In this document: in pieces, positions 52,597 through 62,164 of the stretch
How the letters are laid out: each line of letters starts with the position of its first letter
Position numbering within the stretch: position 1 is the stretch's first letter
Source: SIAF01 sp046152955
GTDB lineage: Bacteria > Planctomycetota > Planctomycetia > Planctomycetales > Planctomycetaceae
Assembly: GCA_046152955.1 (NCBI GenBank)
Contig: JBJXGA010000473.1
Span: forward strand, 6,394-70,393
DNA: 64,000 bases
Direction of reading: 5' to 3'
Made by a program: the position numbers and the translations under genes
The notes under the pieces: model-generated
The model's database searches: none
Told to the model about the DNA's origin: nothing
What the model saw: only the letters and a program-made list of their open reading frames with translations

Positions 52597-54846
52597 ATGA
52601 GCGATGCGATCTCTGTGGACTGTCCCCATTGCGAGGCGAAACTAAAGCTCAAGAACAAGGGCGCCGTCGGAAAGAAGGTCGCCTGCCCGAAGTGCCAGCG
52701 TCCCTTCGTCGTCCCGGCTCCTCCCGATAACGAGGATGACCTGGCCTTCATGAACGTCAAGGAGTCGGACGAATTCGGCGAACCAATCGGCGACGAAGAG
52801 GAACTCACCCCCCTCCCTCCGTCGACTCGCCGGTCGGGTAGCAAGCGCGGGAAGAAGGGGAAGCAGCCGTCGTCCGGGAACTGGAAGAAACCGGCATTGA
52901 TCGGAGGGATGTGCCTGGGAATCGTCGGACTGCTGGGAGGAGTGGGCGTCCTCGTCTACATGCTCCTCGGGGACCTCTTGGGAGGTGGTGGAGGAAAATT
53001 CGACCTGGCGTATCTTCCCGGGAATGCCGAGGTGGTCGTCCAGGCGAGGATTGCGGATGCCTCGAATTCCTCCTTGTTCCAGACTGTGATCTCCAGTCCG
53101 CAATTCAAGCCGCGCATCGACCGAATCAAACAGCAAACGGGACTGGAACTGCAAGACATCAGCGAAATCACAGTGGGAATCGTCGGTTTCACAGATTCCG
53201 AGAAACAGAAGGCTGGTTCTGATTCGACGACGCCGTTCCGATTGCCGGGAAGTTTGCCACTGAACATGCTGGCGCTGGGAGGAACCAGCGGTGGTTCGCC
53301 CCAGATGGCGGTGACTGTGATCCGAACCAAATCCGTACTCGATCTTGAAAAGATCCGCGCTGCGGGAAAGGCGACTGCCAGCGCGACACACCAGGCGGCG
53401 ACGTATTACAAGATGGCAGAGGGAGGCGCCGACTCGATGGTCATTTGGTCCCCCGACTCGACAACGTTGGTTCTGAGTGACGAAACAGGGATCAAGCAAG
53501 CGATTGAAGCGGGCGCCTCTCCGCCGCACCGGCCCGAATTCGATTTCGTCGATGGCTCGTGGCAGATCATCGCGGCAGTCGTTCCCAAAGATCCCACAAT
53601 CTTCGCCCCGACGGGTCCGGCGGGGCTCGGCATGGTGAGCACTGTCCCCTTTGGGGGGATTCTGCTGTTCGGCGGATACCAGCCCAACGCGAACGGGGGA
53701 GTCGCCGGAATGAGTCTTGGAATGACCGCGAGCGATGGCGTGGAATGGGGGGTAGCGCTCAACTGTACGTCGAATGAGACGGCCAACGAACTTTCGAGAG
53801 CAATGACTGCGGGAATGAAAGAACTGAATTCCTTGATCCTCAAGACTCAGGTCAAAGCTGAGGTCAGCGCCGCAAAAGATGCGATCTTGATGAAGGATCA
53901 AAAGTTCACCACGTCGCCGCAACTCGCGGAAATGGAAAAACTGTCGAAAGCACTCTTTGACAGCATTGAATCCAAAGCGAGCGGGTCAGTGTTTCGGGTC
54001 ACTGGAGAATTTCCGTCAGCGATCAATTCTCAGGGGGGATTGAGTTTCCTGAGAATGATCGGGATCCCGGGAATCCCTTCTCCGATGGATTCCAATCCGT
54101 TTCCCGGACAGTCGGCATTGACCGGGCAGGGGTTCGGGGGATCCCTTGCCGACGGGCAGACCAACGGAAGTCCGACCTCACCCCAGGGGACGTCCCCCGG
54201 CGGAGGCAATCCGGTCCTTGAGGCGCAAGGGGCGGCCCAGACGTCGCAGTCCAGAAACAACCTCAAACAGGTGGTCCTGGGAATGCTCAATTACCACGAC
54301 CGTCATCATGTCTTTCCCGATGCGGCGATCCGCGACGCTTCGGGGACTCCCCTTCTGAGTTGGCGCGTGGCGATCTTGCCCTTCGTCGGACAGGAGGCGC
54401 TCTACCAGCAGTTTCATCTCAACGAACCGTGGGACAGTGAACACAACAAAAAGCTGATCGACCAGATTCCGGCCACGTTTCGCAGCCCCGCGAGCAAAGC
54501 CCCTCCGGGCACGACCACCTACCTGCTTCCCACCGGTCCAGGAGCGATTTTCGAAAACGGCAAGGGGTGCCGCTTCCAGGACATCCTGGATGGAACGTCG
54601 AACACGCTATTGGTCGTCGAGGCCTCGGACGAACTGGCAGTCCCCTGGACCAAGCCGGACGACCTGGCCTTCGATCCGCAAAACCCGTTCAAAGGGCTGA
54701 TCAGTCCCAATCCAGGTGGCTTCCTGGGAGCGACCGCCGACGGGGCGGTGTTCCTGTTCAAGCCATCCCTTTCCGCAGAAACACTGCTGCTGTTGTTTCA
54801 GAGGAACGACGGCAAGCCAGTCCCGGCCGAAGGTTGGAGGTCGTAA
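52597..54846 (+). CDS. zinc-ribbon membrane protein with DUF1559-like C-terminal domain
   Basis: A 749-residue protein. The N-terminus is a zinc ribbon of the MJ0042 type (VDCPHCEAKLKLKNKGAVGK, KVACPKCQRPFVV: two CxxC pairs). One membrane helix follows near residues 107-130 (ALIGGMCLGIVGLLGGVGVL). The middle ~400 residues are unknown. The last ~200 resemble DUF1559: NNLKQVVLGMLNYHDRHHVF, SWRVAILPFVGQEALYQQFH, FQDILDGTSNTLLVVEASDE. Proteins of this plan are plentiful in planctomycetes and normally lie on the chromosome without clear function. It sits between the two NRPS genes on the other strand. Confidence 0.88.
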   Translation: MSDAISVDCPHCEAKLKLKNKGAVGKKVACPKCQRPFVVPAPPDNEDDLAFMNVKESDEFGEPIGDEEELTPLPPSTRRSGSKRGKKGKQPSSGNWKKPALIGGMCLGIVGLLGGVGVLVYMLLGDLLGGGGGKFDLAYLPGNAEVVVQARIADASNSSLFQTVISSPQFKPRIDRIKQQTGLELQDISEITVGIVGFTDSEKQKAGSDSTTPFRLPGSLPLNMLALGGTSGGSPQMAVTVIRTKSVLDLEKIRAAGKATASATHQAATYYKMAEGGADSMVIWSPDSTTLVLSDETGIKQAIEAGASPPHRPEFDFVDGSWQIIAAVVPKDPTIFAPTGPAGLGMVSTVPFGGILLFGGYQPNANGGVAGMSLGMTASDGVEWGVALNCTSNETANELSRAMTAGMKELNSLILKTQVKAEVSAAKDAILMKDQKFTTSPQLAEMEKLSKALFDSIESKASGSVFRVTGEFPSAINSQGGLSFLRMIGIPGIPSPMDSNPFPGQSALTGQGFGGSLADGQTNGSPTSPQGTSPGGGNPVLEAQGAAQTSQSRNNLKQVVLGMLNYHDRHHVFPDAAIRDASGTPLLSWRVAILPFVGQEALYQQFHLNEPWDSEHNKKLIDQIPATFRSPASKAPPGTTTYLLPTGPGAIFENGKGCRFQDILDGTSNTLLVVEASDELAVPWTKPDDLAFDPQNPFKGLISPNPGGFLGATADGAVFLFKPSLSAETLLLLFQRNDGKPVPAEGWRS

Positions 54847-54852
54847 CCGCGG

Positions 54853-55228
54853 TTACCTGGCGGTGATCGCCTGCGCCAAAGGGCGGAGAACCTGATTCAC
54901 CACCTGCTGGTTCAACAATTGTTCCCGGCACCCTTTGTTTCCCCCCTCGCGCAGGAGGGTCATGCGGTCTCGAATCCGTTCCGGGTTGAGTCCATCCATC
55001 ACTTGCAGCGCGGGGATTTCGAGTCGTCCTTCGGCCGAACAGCCCACGAGGATCGGATCGCAGGCCACCGACAACGTCCCTCCCCCATAGCCTTCGATGC
55101 GCCGCGTAAAGGGCGCCGTCGGCCAGACCGAGCCCCAACCCAAGGGGAGCCGACGCCGCCAGCCGCAGCCACGACCGGCGGCCGATCGTGCCGCAGGTGC
55201 GTGTCGAAATGTTCCCAACGTCAATCAT
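54853..55228 (-). pseudogene. DUF1501 gene fragment (duplication remnant)
   Basis: The ATG at 55228 opens MIDVGNISTRTCGTIGRRSW, almost identical to the DUF1501 gene at 43038. After ~35 codons the homology jumps, in another frame, to RRIEGYGGGTLSVACDPILV and VMDGLNPERIRDRMTLLREG, which is residues ~175-230 of the intact protein. It then ends in unrelated sequence at 54853. The catalytic middle and the C-terminal half are absent. This is a deletion derivative of a second copy of the DUF1501 gene. Confidence 0.8.
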
Positions 55229-55330
55229 CCCAGTCTCGAATACGGGCGAACAACTCAGACCGACACCTGACCGCCAATCTTGATCAACCTGAATTCGGCC
55301 AGTGAACGCATCATCAACCATCGATTTGGG

Positions 55331-55771
55331 CTATGTTGTTGCGACGGCGATCCCTGCAACGTGCTGGCGGATCTGTTCACGGTGTTCTTCTGCATCCAAC
55401 AGGGGAATACGCACCTTGGTTCCCCGTCGGGGGGCAGCGTTCGACGTCGCAAATTCTTCCAGCCACGCATAGCCGAACTTGTTTTGCTTGACATCGACAA
55501 CGAGTAACAGCGTGGGAATGTTCGATTGTGCCGCGCGGTGGACGAGATCGGCATCAACTCGGATCTCAGCAGGGATTGGTGATTCGATCGTTTTCACCTG
55601 CACGGCGACGACCTGGAAGGATTTCGCACCGGTCTCAAAAAATGCCAGGTGGTCGATCCCATATTCGAACGACGGCAAATCCGTGATTTTTGCACCGCAG
55701 TCGTTCAGGAACATTTCAGCGAGCAATTCGCCGCGCCGAGCGATCAGTTCAGAGTTCGCAGAAATTGACAT
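55331..55771 (-). CDS. DUF4365-like protein, second of a pair
   Basis: A 146-residue protein from the ATG at 55771, with GAGGA upstream overlapping the stop of the preceding gene (10-bp gap, probably coupled). It reads MSISANSELIARRGELLAEM, FEYGIDHLAFFETGAKSFQV, VAVQVKTIESPIPAEIRVDA and PTLLLVVDVKQNKFGYAWLE. The RG…YGID…F…QVK pattern is that of nuclease-fold DUF4365 proteins. Like its neighbour it may be a restriction- or defence-related protein, but no activity can be assigned. It is missing from the other copy of the locus. Confidence 0.65.
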   Translation of the reverse strand: MSISANSELIARRGELLAEMFLNDCGAKITDLPSFEYGIDHLAFFETGAKSFQVVAVQVKTIESPIPAEIRVDADLVHRAAQSNIPTLLLVVDVKQNKFGYAWLEEFATSNAAPRRGTKVRIPLLDAEEHREQIRQHVAGIAVATT

Positions 55772-55781
55772 GCCGTTTTCC

Positions 55782-56252
55782 TCACGCAAAAGCCGAATGC
55801 TGCGGTTTGTACTTTGTTGTCGCCCAAAAATCCTTGACTTCGTCGAACAGTGCCCGCAGATTCGCTGCATTCAATTCATATGCTAACGGGATCGACGCGA
55901 CTCCAGTTTGCGGCGAGAGATCAATCGACCTAATGAAGCATCGCTTCGACGGCTCATGAACGCCAACCAAGTACGTTGGCCCCGGCAACTCTCCCAGTCG
56001 CAGGCGCCTCGTCTGCGACAAACGGACTTCAATCGACGTTGCTGACAACGGATTCGCCGTCGCCTTGACTTGAACGAAAAAAACCCCTTTGGCTCCCCAA
56101 AGATTCACGAGAAAATCGACATCCGGGCACTTTTCTCCCAGGAAGTAGGGGCGGAACAGCGGATGCGCGAATTCCTTGTAATCAGTAGCCGCGATATAGA
56201 ACAACTGCTCACCTCGGCTCCCGACAACATCAGTCATTTTCCGCTGCGGCAT
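55782..56252 (-). CDS. DUF4365-like protein (possible nuclease fold)
   Basis: A 156-residue protein that starts MPQRKMTDVVGSRGEQLFYI. It has the series CPDVDFLVNLWGAKGVFFVQVKAT (Asp…QVK), as in PD-(D/E)xK-like DUF4365 domains, then YLVGVHEPSKRCFIRSIDLS and a helical tail (LNAANLRALFDEVKDFWATT). DUF4365 is found in bacterial defence neighbourhoods, but its action is not settled. It is followed at 10 bp by a similar gene, so the two probably act together. A decayed copy lies at 43035-43397. The start has a modest AGGA-like site. Confidence 0.7.
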   Translation of the reverse strand: MPQRKMTDVVGSRGEQLFYIAATDYKEFAHPLFRPYFLGEKCPDVDFLVNLWGAKGVFFVQVKATANPLSATSIEVRLSQTRRLRLGELPGPTYLVGVHEPSKRCFIRSIDLSPQTGVASIPLAYELNAANLRALFDEVKDFWATTKYKPQHSAFA

Positions 56253-56800
56253 CCTACAATCCTAGCCCAATTCTTGGAAATGGCCGAACAACTCAGACCG
56301 ACTTCGCTGCACTCCGCATCCAATGGCAAATTGTACATCAGTATACATACACGTGTCAAGCAAACGGCTCGTCCAGTCAACGGTTCGTTTGTCACAGCAC
56401 GGGAGGTCCGTCACCTGCTTCATCACCTGCTTCATCATCTGCTTCATCATCTGGTCCGTTACCCCAAAGAGTGTGGTCCTATCCGGCACATCCCTTGTGC
56501 TGTCAATGCGTTATGGCTTCAGACCTGGCCCAAGACAGCCTGCTCCGTCACGGTCTGACAACCTGAGTGGGGCGCTATCTGACGGCGATCACTCCGACAG
56601 TTCGCCGGCACTTGGGGGAAGCCTCACCCAGAGACTCCTGGCGATTCCGTCTTCCGCTCGATGAGAGCCGCCAGTTGCGCCAGCGTTTGCATCATTACCT
56701 CGGCCACTCTGAGTTTGATCCCGAGTTCCTTCTCGATCTGTGCGATGGCTCGGACCAGCGCCAGCGATGAGCCGCCGAGGTCGAAGAAGTTGTCATACAG
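55905..56800. repeat. segmental duplication, copy 2
   Basis: The less damaged copy of the block at 43044-44030: DUF4365 gene, spacer with a shortened 12-bp array, and NRPS 3' end. Beyond it, towards lower coordinates, the partner gene and a DUF1501 fragment continue the same order as in copy 1, so the original unit was larger. Confidence 0.8.
56415..56462. repeat. 12-bp minisatellite, four units
   Basis: Three units of CTGCTTCATCAY and one CTGGTCCGTTAC, in the same place as the eleven-unit array of the duplicated block. The 370-bp gap between the DUF4365 gene and the NRPS holds nothing else that I can name. Confidence 0.88.
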
Positions 56801-59800
56801 ACGCACCTCTTCGACGTGCAAAACGTCTTTCCATATCCGGGCCAGGAGGCATTGCATGGCCGTCTGAGGCGTATCATTCTCGTCGTGTTCAACCAATTGG
56901 TCCCGACGAGTCTCAGGCGCCGGCAAGGCCTTCCGATCCACTTTCCCGTTGGGAGTCAGCGGCAGCGCGTCGAGGTTGACGTATGCCGCAGGAACCATGT
57001 AGTCGGGGAGCTTTTCGTGCAGGTAGTTCCGCAATTCAGTCACTGTCGGGGGCATCTCGACTGATTTTGGCACAATATACGCCGCCAAGCGCTTGTCACC
57101 GGGATGGTCTTCCCGCACCACCACCACCGCCTGCCTCACCTGCGGATGCTGCGCCAGCACCGCTTCAATCTCACCCAGTTCGATCCGGAACCCGCGGAGC
57201 TTGACCTGATGATCGAGCCGTCCCAGGAATTCCAGGCTCCCATCGGCTCGCCAGCGAACCAGGTCGCCAGTCCGGTACAGCCGCGCTTCTGGAGCCTTGC
57301 TGAATGGATCGGGCACAAACTTCTCGGCGATCAGTTCCGGTTGGCGCAGGTAGCCGCGAGCCAGTCCATCTCCTCCAATGTACAGCTCACCGTGAACCCC
57401 CACGGGGACCGGCTGCCGACGGGAATCCAAAACGTAAACGGTCGTATTGGCGATTGGCCGGCCGATGATCGTCGTCGGCGTTTCGGATCCGATCCTCTGG
57501 ATCGTTGACCAGACGGTCGTCTCCGTCGGACCATACATGTTCCACAAACAGCCGATACAGGGCAGCAAGTCATTCGCCAAATCACTCGGGAGCGACTCGC
57601 CCCCGCACAGCACCTTGAGACGCGGGTCGCCTTCCCAACCCGACAACCGCAGGAGTTGCCATGTCGCGGGGGTGGCCTGCATCACGGTGGCACCGGATTC
57701 TGCCAGAATGGTCGCCAGCCGGGCGCCGTCACCGATCGCGTCGGCGGAGGCAATGACCACCTGTGCGCCAACCGCCAGCGGCAAAAACAGCTCCAGGACC
57801 GAAATATCAAAGGCGTAGGTCGTGACCGCCAGCAGTCGATCCTGCCGTGACAATCCCGGGCGCTCGCCCATCGCGGACAGGAAATTCACCACCGACCGGT
57901 GGCAGATTTCCACTCCCTTGGGACGACCTGTCGAACCCGATGTGTAGAGCACGTACGCCAGGTTCTCGGCGGTTGCGCGTCGCGGCGGATTGGAGGCGTT
58001 CGCAGCGCCGGTCCGGATGGCGACGGAGTCCAAGTCGACGATTCGCGCGGCATGAGAGGGCAATTGCATCGCGAGCGTTGGCGACGTTACCACCAGCGTG
58101 GCCTGGCTGTCCTCCAGGAGCAAAGCCAGCCTGGCGACCGGCAGCGACGGATCCAGCGGCACATAGGCGCCCCCCGCTTTGAGAATCCCCAGCAGTCCGA
58201 CGATCATCTCCGGCGAGCGCTCGGCACACAGGCCGACGAGAACCTCCGGCCCGACCCCCAACCCGATCAGGTGGTGTGCCAACTGGTTGGCCTGCGCGTT
58301 GATCTCGCAATACGTCATCGACTCGTCGCTGAACACGACCGCCACGGCATTCGGTGTGCGGGCCACCTGTGCCTCGAACAATTCGTGGATGCACCTGTCG
58401 CGGGGGTAATCGGTCGTCGTCCGGTTCCACTCCACCACGATCTGCTGCCGCTCGACGGCTGTCAGCAGCGGCAACTGAGAGATCGGGCACTCGGGCTCGG
58501 CGACGATGCCCGCCAGCAACACGTGCAGGCTGTCGACCAACCGGCCGATCGTTGCCGGCTGAAACAAGTCCGTGGCATACTCCAGTCCGCCGGCGAGGCC
58601 CGCGCCGTCGGGCTGCAGTTCCAACGTCAGGTCGAACTTCGCCGTCCGGGTTTCGTAATCGAGGCGGGTCGCCCGCAAGCCCGGCAATTCCAGCGGACTT
58701 TGCGGCGTGTTGCGCAGGACGAGCATGGCTTCGAAGAGGGGCGTCCGGCCCAGGGACCGCTCGGGTTTCAGTTCTTCGATCAGTTTCTCGAACGGCAGTT
58801 CCTGGTGCGCGAAGGCCGCGAGCGTGAGGTCGCGAACCCGCTGCAACAGCTCGCGAAACGTCGGATCGCCCGACAGGTCGGTTCGCAGGACCAGCGTATT
58901 GATGAAGCAGCCGATCAAACCCTCGAGCTCGGGCCGCGCGCGGCCGGCGATCGGTGTGCCGATCGACAGATCGGTCTGGCCCGTGTATCGCCCCAACAGC
59001 ACCTGGAACGCCGCCAGCAGCCCCATAAACAGCGTCGCGCCTTCCTGCCGGGTCAACTCGCGCAGCGCTTCGACCATGGGGCCGTCGAGACGGAACTGGC
59101 GCCGCGCGCCGCGGTAGCTCATCACTGCTGGCCGGCGAAAGTCGGTGGCCAGTTCCAGTCGCGACGTCGCTTTGGCCAATTGCTCCTTCCAGTATGACAA
59201 ATCGCGTTGGACCAATGTTTCCTGCTGCCACCGCTGTTGCCACGCGGCATAGTCGCCATAGCCGATGGGGAGTTCGGGCAAAGAGGACGGGCGGCCCTGC
59301 GTGAACGCCGCGTACAGCGATTCGAGCTCACGCCACAGCACCCCTTCGGACCAGGCGTCAAAAACGATGTGGTGAAACGTCAGCGCCAGCCAATGCTCGT
59401 CGTCGGAAAGGCGCAACAGGCAGGCCCGGACCAGCGGTCCGGCGTCCAGGTCGAAGGGACGAAAATTCTCCTCGTTCAAGCGCCGGCGCGCTTCCCCCTC
59501 GCGCGCGTCGTCGGGCGCCGTTCGCAAGTCCACCGTGCCGACATCGAAGTCCAGTGCCTCCGCGACCTCCTGCATCGGGGAGTCCCCCGTCGCAGGAAAA
59601 TGCGAACGCAACGTCTCATGCCGCCGGACGATTTCTCGCAGCGACTCTCGGAGGGCGACCGCATCAAGCCGACCGATCAACCGCAGATTGGAGGGGCGGT
59701 TGTAGACCTCCGGCAGCGGCTCGAACTGATGCAAGAACCAGAGCCGTTGCTGGACCGACGAGAGCGGCGCCGGCGTGCTTTCCGGTCGGCGAGGAATCCC

Positions 59801-59908
59801 ATGAACCGCTCCCCCGGAGGCGCCCTGCGCGACGCGCTGCCCGAGCAATGCCTGCTGCGCCGGCGACAATCTGCGCCGACGCTCTTCCAGAGAGGGTCGG
59901 CTGCTCAT
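56624..59908 (-). CDS. single-module NRPS: C-A-T
   Basis: A 1,094-residue synthetase. The condensation domain holds the active motif HHIVFDAWS (residues ~179-187). The adenylation domain (YTSGSTGRPKG near 651) has specificity residues D-I-L-Q-L-G-M-V-W, glycine-like. The carrier domain (GGSSL ~1041) and tail ERKTESPGVSG are almost identical to those of the larger NRPS, so one was copied from the other. The N-terminus (LEERRRRLSPAQQALLGQRV) is a short helix common before starter C domains. It overlaps the acyl-ligase stop by 4 bp. I infer that it condenses the acyl group from that ligase with glycine. No releasing domain is present. Confidence 0.95.
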   Translation of the reverse strand: MSSRPSLEERRRRLSPAQQALLGQRVAQGASGGAVHGIPRRPESTPAPLSSVQQRLWFLHQFEPLPEVYNRPSNLRLIGRLDAVALRESLREIVRRHETLRSHFPATGDSPMQEVAEALDFDVGTVDLRTAPDDAREGEARRRLNEENFRPFDLDAGPLVRACLLRLSDDEHWLALTFHHIVFDAWSEGVLWRELESLYAAFTQGRPSSLPELPIGYGDYAAWQQRWQQETLVQRDLSYWKEQLAKATSRLELATDFRRPAVMSYRGARRQFRLDGPMVEALRELTRQEGATLFMGLLAAFQVLLGRYTGQTDLSIGTPIAGRARPELEGLIGCFINTLVLRTDLSGDPTFRELLQRVRDLTLAAFAHQELPFEKLIEELKPERSLGRTPLFEAMLVLRNTPQSPLELPGLRATRLDYETRTAKFDLTLELQPDGAGLAGGLEYATDLFQPATIGRLVDSLHVLLAGIVAEPECPISQLPLLTAVERQQIVVEWNRTTTDYPRDRCIHELFEAQVARTPNAVAVVFSDESMTYCEINAQANQLAHHLIGLGVGPEVLVGLCAERSPEMIVGLLGILKAGGAYVPLDPSLPVARLALLLEDSQATLVVTSPTLAMQLPSHAARIVDLDSVAIRTGAANASNPPRRATAENLAYVLYTSGSTGRPKGVEICHRSVVNFLSAMGERPGLSRQDRLLAVTTYAFDISVLELFLPLAVGAQVVIASADAIGDGARLATILAESGATVMQATPATWQLLRLSGWEGDPRLKVLCGGESLPSDLANDLLPCIGCLWNMYGPTETTVWSTIQRIGSETPTTIIGRPIANTTVYVLDSRRQPVPVGVHGELYIGGDGLARGYLRQPELIAEKFVPDPFSKAPEARLYRTGDLVRWRADGSLEFLGRLDHQVKLRGFRIELGEIEAVLAQHPQVRQAVVVVREDHPGDKRLAAYIVPKSVEMPPTVTELRNYLHEKLPDYMVPAAYVNLDALPLTPNGKVDRKALPAPETRRDQLVEHDENDTPQTAMQCLLARIWKDVLHVEEVRLYDNFFDLGGSSLALVRAIAQIEKELGIKLRVAEVMMQTLAQLAALIERKTESPGVSG

Positions 59909-61791
59909 GCCTTGTTCCGATCAGGACTGTCCGGCTCGCCGACCTGACGATTCGATCCGGACTCCGGCGTCCCCTCGAGCTGGTCGATCAACAGGTTTTC
60001 AATCAATGCGGCCTGTTCCTCCAGCGTTGGTCCCTGAAACAACGAACCGAGCGGCAATTCCACGTCGAACATCGCCGCCAATCGCGACAGCGCCCGCGTC
60101 GCCATCAGAGAATCTCCGCCAAGGGAGAAGAAGTTGTCCAGTCGGCTGATCCGTTCGCACTGCAGCAGTTCGCTCCAGACCCGCGCGATCGCCACTTCGA
60201 TCGGTGTCTCCGGTGGCACGAAGCGGACTTCGAAGTGCGCCGCCATCGCCTGAGCCAGACCGATTCGCTGCAGTTTGCCGGTGGGCCCCTTGGGAATCGA
60301 TTCGACAAACAAAAACCGGCTGGGAACCTTTTGCGGCGCCAGGCGCCCCAAGGCATAATCTCGCAATTCGCGATCATTCGTCGCGGCGCCGGGGCGCAGC
60401 ACAATCGCCACGGCGACATCCTCCCCGAGCCGCGGGTGCGGGACTGCAAAGGCGACCGCCTGGGCCACCGCGGGGTGCGACAACAGCGCCTCGTCGACCT
60501 CGCGCGGCGCCACTTTCTCGCCGCCGCGGTTGATCAGTTCTTTGAGTCGGCCCGTGAGAAAAAAATACCCGTCCGCATCCCGAAACCCCTGATCTCCCGT
60601 GCGAAACCAGCCGTCCATGAACGCCGTTTCGTTCGCCGCCGCGTTGTTCTCGTACCCGGCCGTGACATTGGGACCGCGAATGACGAGTTCGCCGGTTGCG
60701 TTCGCTCCCAACAGTTCACCCGTCTCATTCATCACCGCCACGTCCGGACCTGCGGGGAGTCCAACCGAACCAGGTTTGCGAATCCCCGGCGGTAAGGGAT
60801 TGCTGCACATCTGGTGCGTGGCCTCCGTCATGCCATACGATTCGATGACAGGCGCACCGAACACTTGCTCGAGTTCATGCAGCACCGAGGGGGGCAACGC
60901 CGCCGACGACGAACGAATGAAACGGAGCTGGTGGGCGATCGGCGCCACCCGCTGCCGGGCCGCTGCAAGCACCGACTGATGAATTGTCGGCACCGCCGTG
61001 TACCAGGTGGCTCCCGAATCGTTCAGCCAGTCAAAGAACCTCTCCGCATCCCACCCGGGCGCGCACAGCACGCTTCCTCCGGCCGACAACGTCGCGAGTG
61101 CCGCTCCGATCAGCCCGTGGATATGGAACAGCGGCATGACGTTTAAGCAGCGGTCGCCGGGCTCCAGATGCAGCGTCCGGCGGATATGGTGCGCCGAAGC
61201 GCAGAGATTGGCCTGGCTGAGCGGCACCAACTTGGGCCTCGACGTCGTTCCCGAAGTGTGCAGCAGCAATGCCGTGTCGCCCGGTTTTGGATTTTCCGGT
61301 ACTCTGGGGGCTGATTCGATCCCGCCTGCCAATGTAAACGCGCCGGCGCCGAGTTGCGGCGTGGGGGTCAATTCCAGGATCGACAGTCCCAATGTCCGAG
61401 CGACGTTTCGAACGGGCGAATCCACCCCCGATTCGACCACCAGGGCCTTAGCCCTCAGGTCGGTCAGGTAGAATTCGAATTCGGCCTCGCGGTAGCCAGG
61501 GTTGAGCGGCGCACAGGCCGAGGCGGCCGCAATCGACACGAAGGCGGCCGCCATTTCCGGACCGTTGCGCAGGACCACCGCCACACGGTCGCCGTGGCCC
61601 AGGCCGCGACGCTGCAGAAATTCAGCGGTGCTTGCCGTCAGACTCTGCAGTGCCAGGTAGGACAGCCAGGCGCCTCCCGGCGCGCCCAGCGCCGGCAGGT
61701 CCGGGCAGTCCCGCGCCATTCGGGCGATCAGGTCACGGAGCGTCAAATCCGCCACACCATCGCGTTCCGTCGCTGCATTTGCAGAAATCAT
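59905..61791 (-). CDS. acyl-AMP ligase fused to a carrier domain (loading protein)
   Basis: A 628-residue didomain enzyme. The ligase belongs to the FadD/acyl-CoA synthetase branch of the adenylating superfamily: LLLHTSGTTSRPKLVPLSQA near residue 173, ESYGMTEATHQMCSNP, and DGWFRTGDQGFRDADGYFFL with GRLKELINRGGEKVAPREVD near 420. A carrier domain follows with FFSLGGDSLMATR (Ser ~554) and a tail joined to the next gene. It should activate a carboxylic acid and load it onto its own carrier arm, so this is a likely chain starter. The acid cannot be read. It is the first gene of the operon with the C-A-T synthetase. Confidence 0.92.
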   Translation of the reverse strand: MISANAATERDGVADLTLRDLIARMARDCPDLPALGAPGGAWLSYLALQSLTASTAEFLQRRGLGHGDRVAVVLRNGPEMAAAFVSIAAASACAPLNPGYREAEFEFYLTDLRAKALVVESGVDSPVRNVARTLGLSILELTPTPQLGAGAFTLAGGIESAPRVPENPKPGDTALLLHTSGTTSRPKLVPLSQANLCASAHHIRRTLHLEPGDRCLNVMPLFHIHGLIGAALATLSAGGSVLCAPGWDAERFFDWLNDSGATWYTAVPTIHQSVLAAARQRVAPIAHQLRFIRSSSAALPPSVLHELEQVFGAPVIESYGMTEATHQMCSNPLPPGIRKPGSVGLPAGPDVAVMNETGELLGANATGELVIRGPNVTAGYENNAAANETAFMDGWFRTGDQGFRDADGYFFLTGRLKELINRGGEKVAPREVDEALLSHPAVAQAVAFAVPHPRLGEDVAVAIVLRPGAATNDRELRDYALGRLAPQKVPSRFLFVESIPKGPTGKLQRIGLAQAMAAHFEVRFVPPETPIEVAIARVWSELLQCERISRLDNFFSLGGDSLMATRALSRLAAMFDVELPLGSLFQGPTLEEQAALIENLLIDQLEGTPESGSNRQVGEPDSPDRNKA

Positions 61792-62022
61792 GAACCTCCC
61801 GTCCTCTCAACCTGATTCAAAACGGGCGTGCAAGCGTCAGGAGCGGTCTCCAGACGCATGGGCTGGATGCCCCCGACCCAACGTATCCGTGCGAGGCCAT
61901 TGTTTCAAGTTGGGCACGCCAGGTTGGGAACGCCAGGGCTGTGCCGCAGTTTCAACAAGTAGCGGGGGTCGCAAGTGACACTCCTGAGGCGCGGCCATTC
62001 CGGCTGGCTGGATTTAGGCTCA

Positions 62023-62064
62023 CGACTCGGAGAGTCGCACAACGTCATTCGACTCTCCGAGTCG
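62023..62064. repeat. 15-bp perfect inverted repeat
   Basis: CGACTCGGAGAGTCG and CGACTCTCCGAGTCG, exact reverse complements, separated by 12 bp and followed by AAAA. It lies in the 700-bp gap before the ligase gene and after the propeller gene; it may be a terminator for the latter or part of the upstream region of the NRPS operon. Confidence 0.8.
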
Positions 62065-62164
62065 AAAAGCGTCCAAAACGCGAACCTCACCAACGCGGAA
62101 ATGGCGAAAGGGGATCGGTGGAGGCGCTTCCCCTTGGAGCAACATCGATGTCGAAACAATAGGA

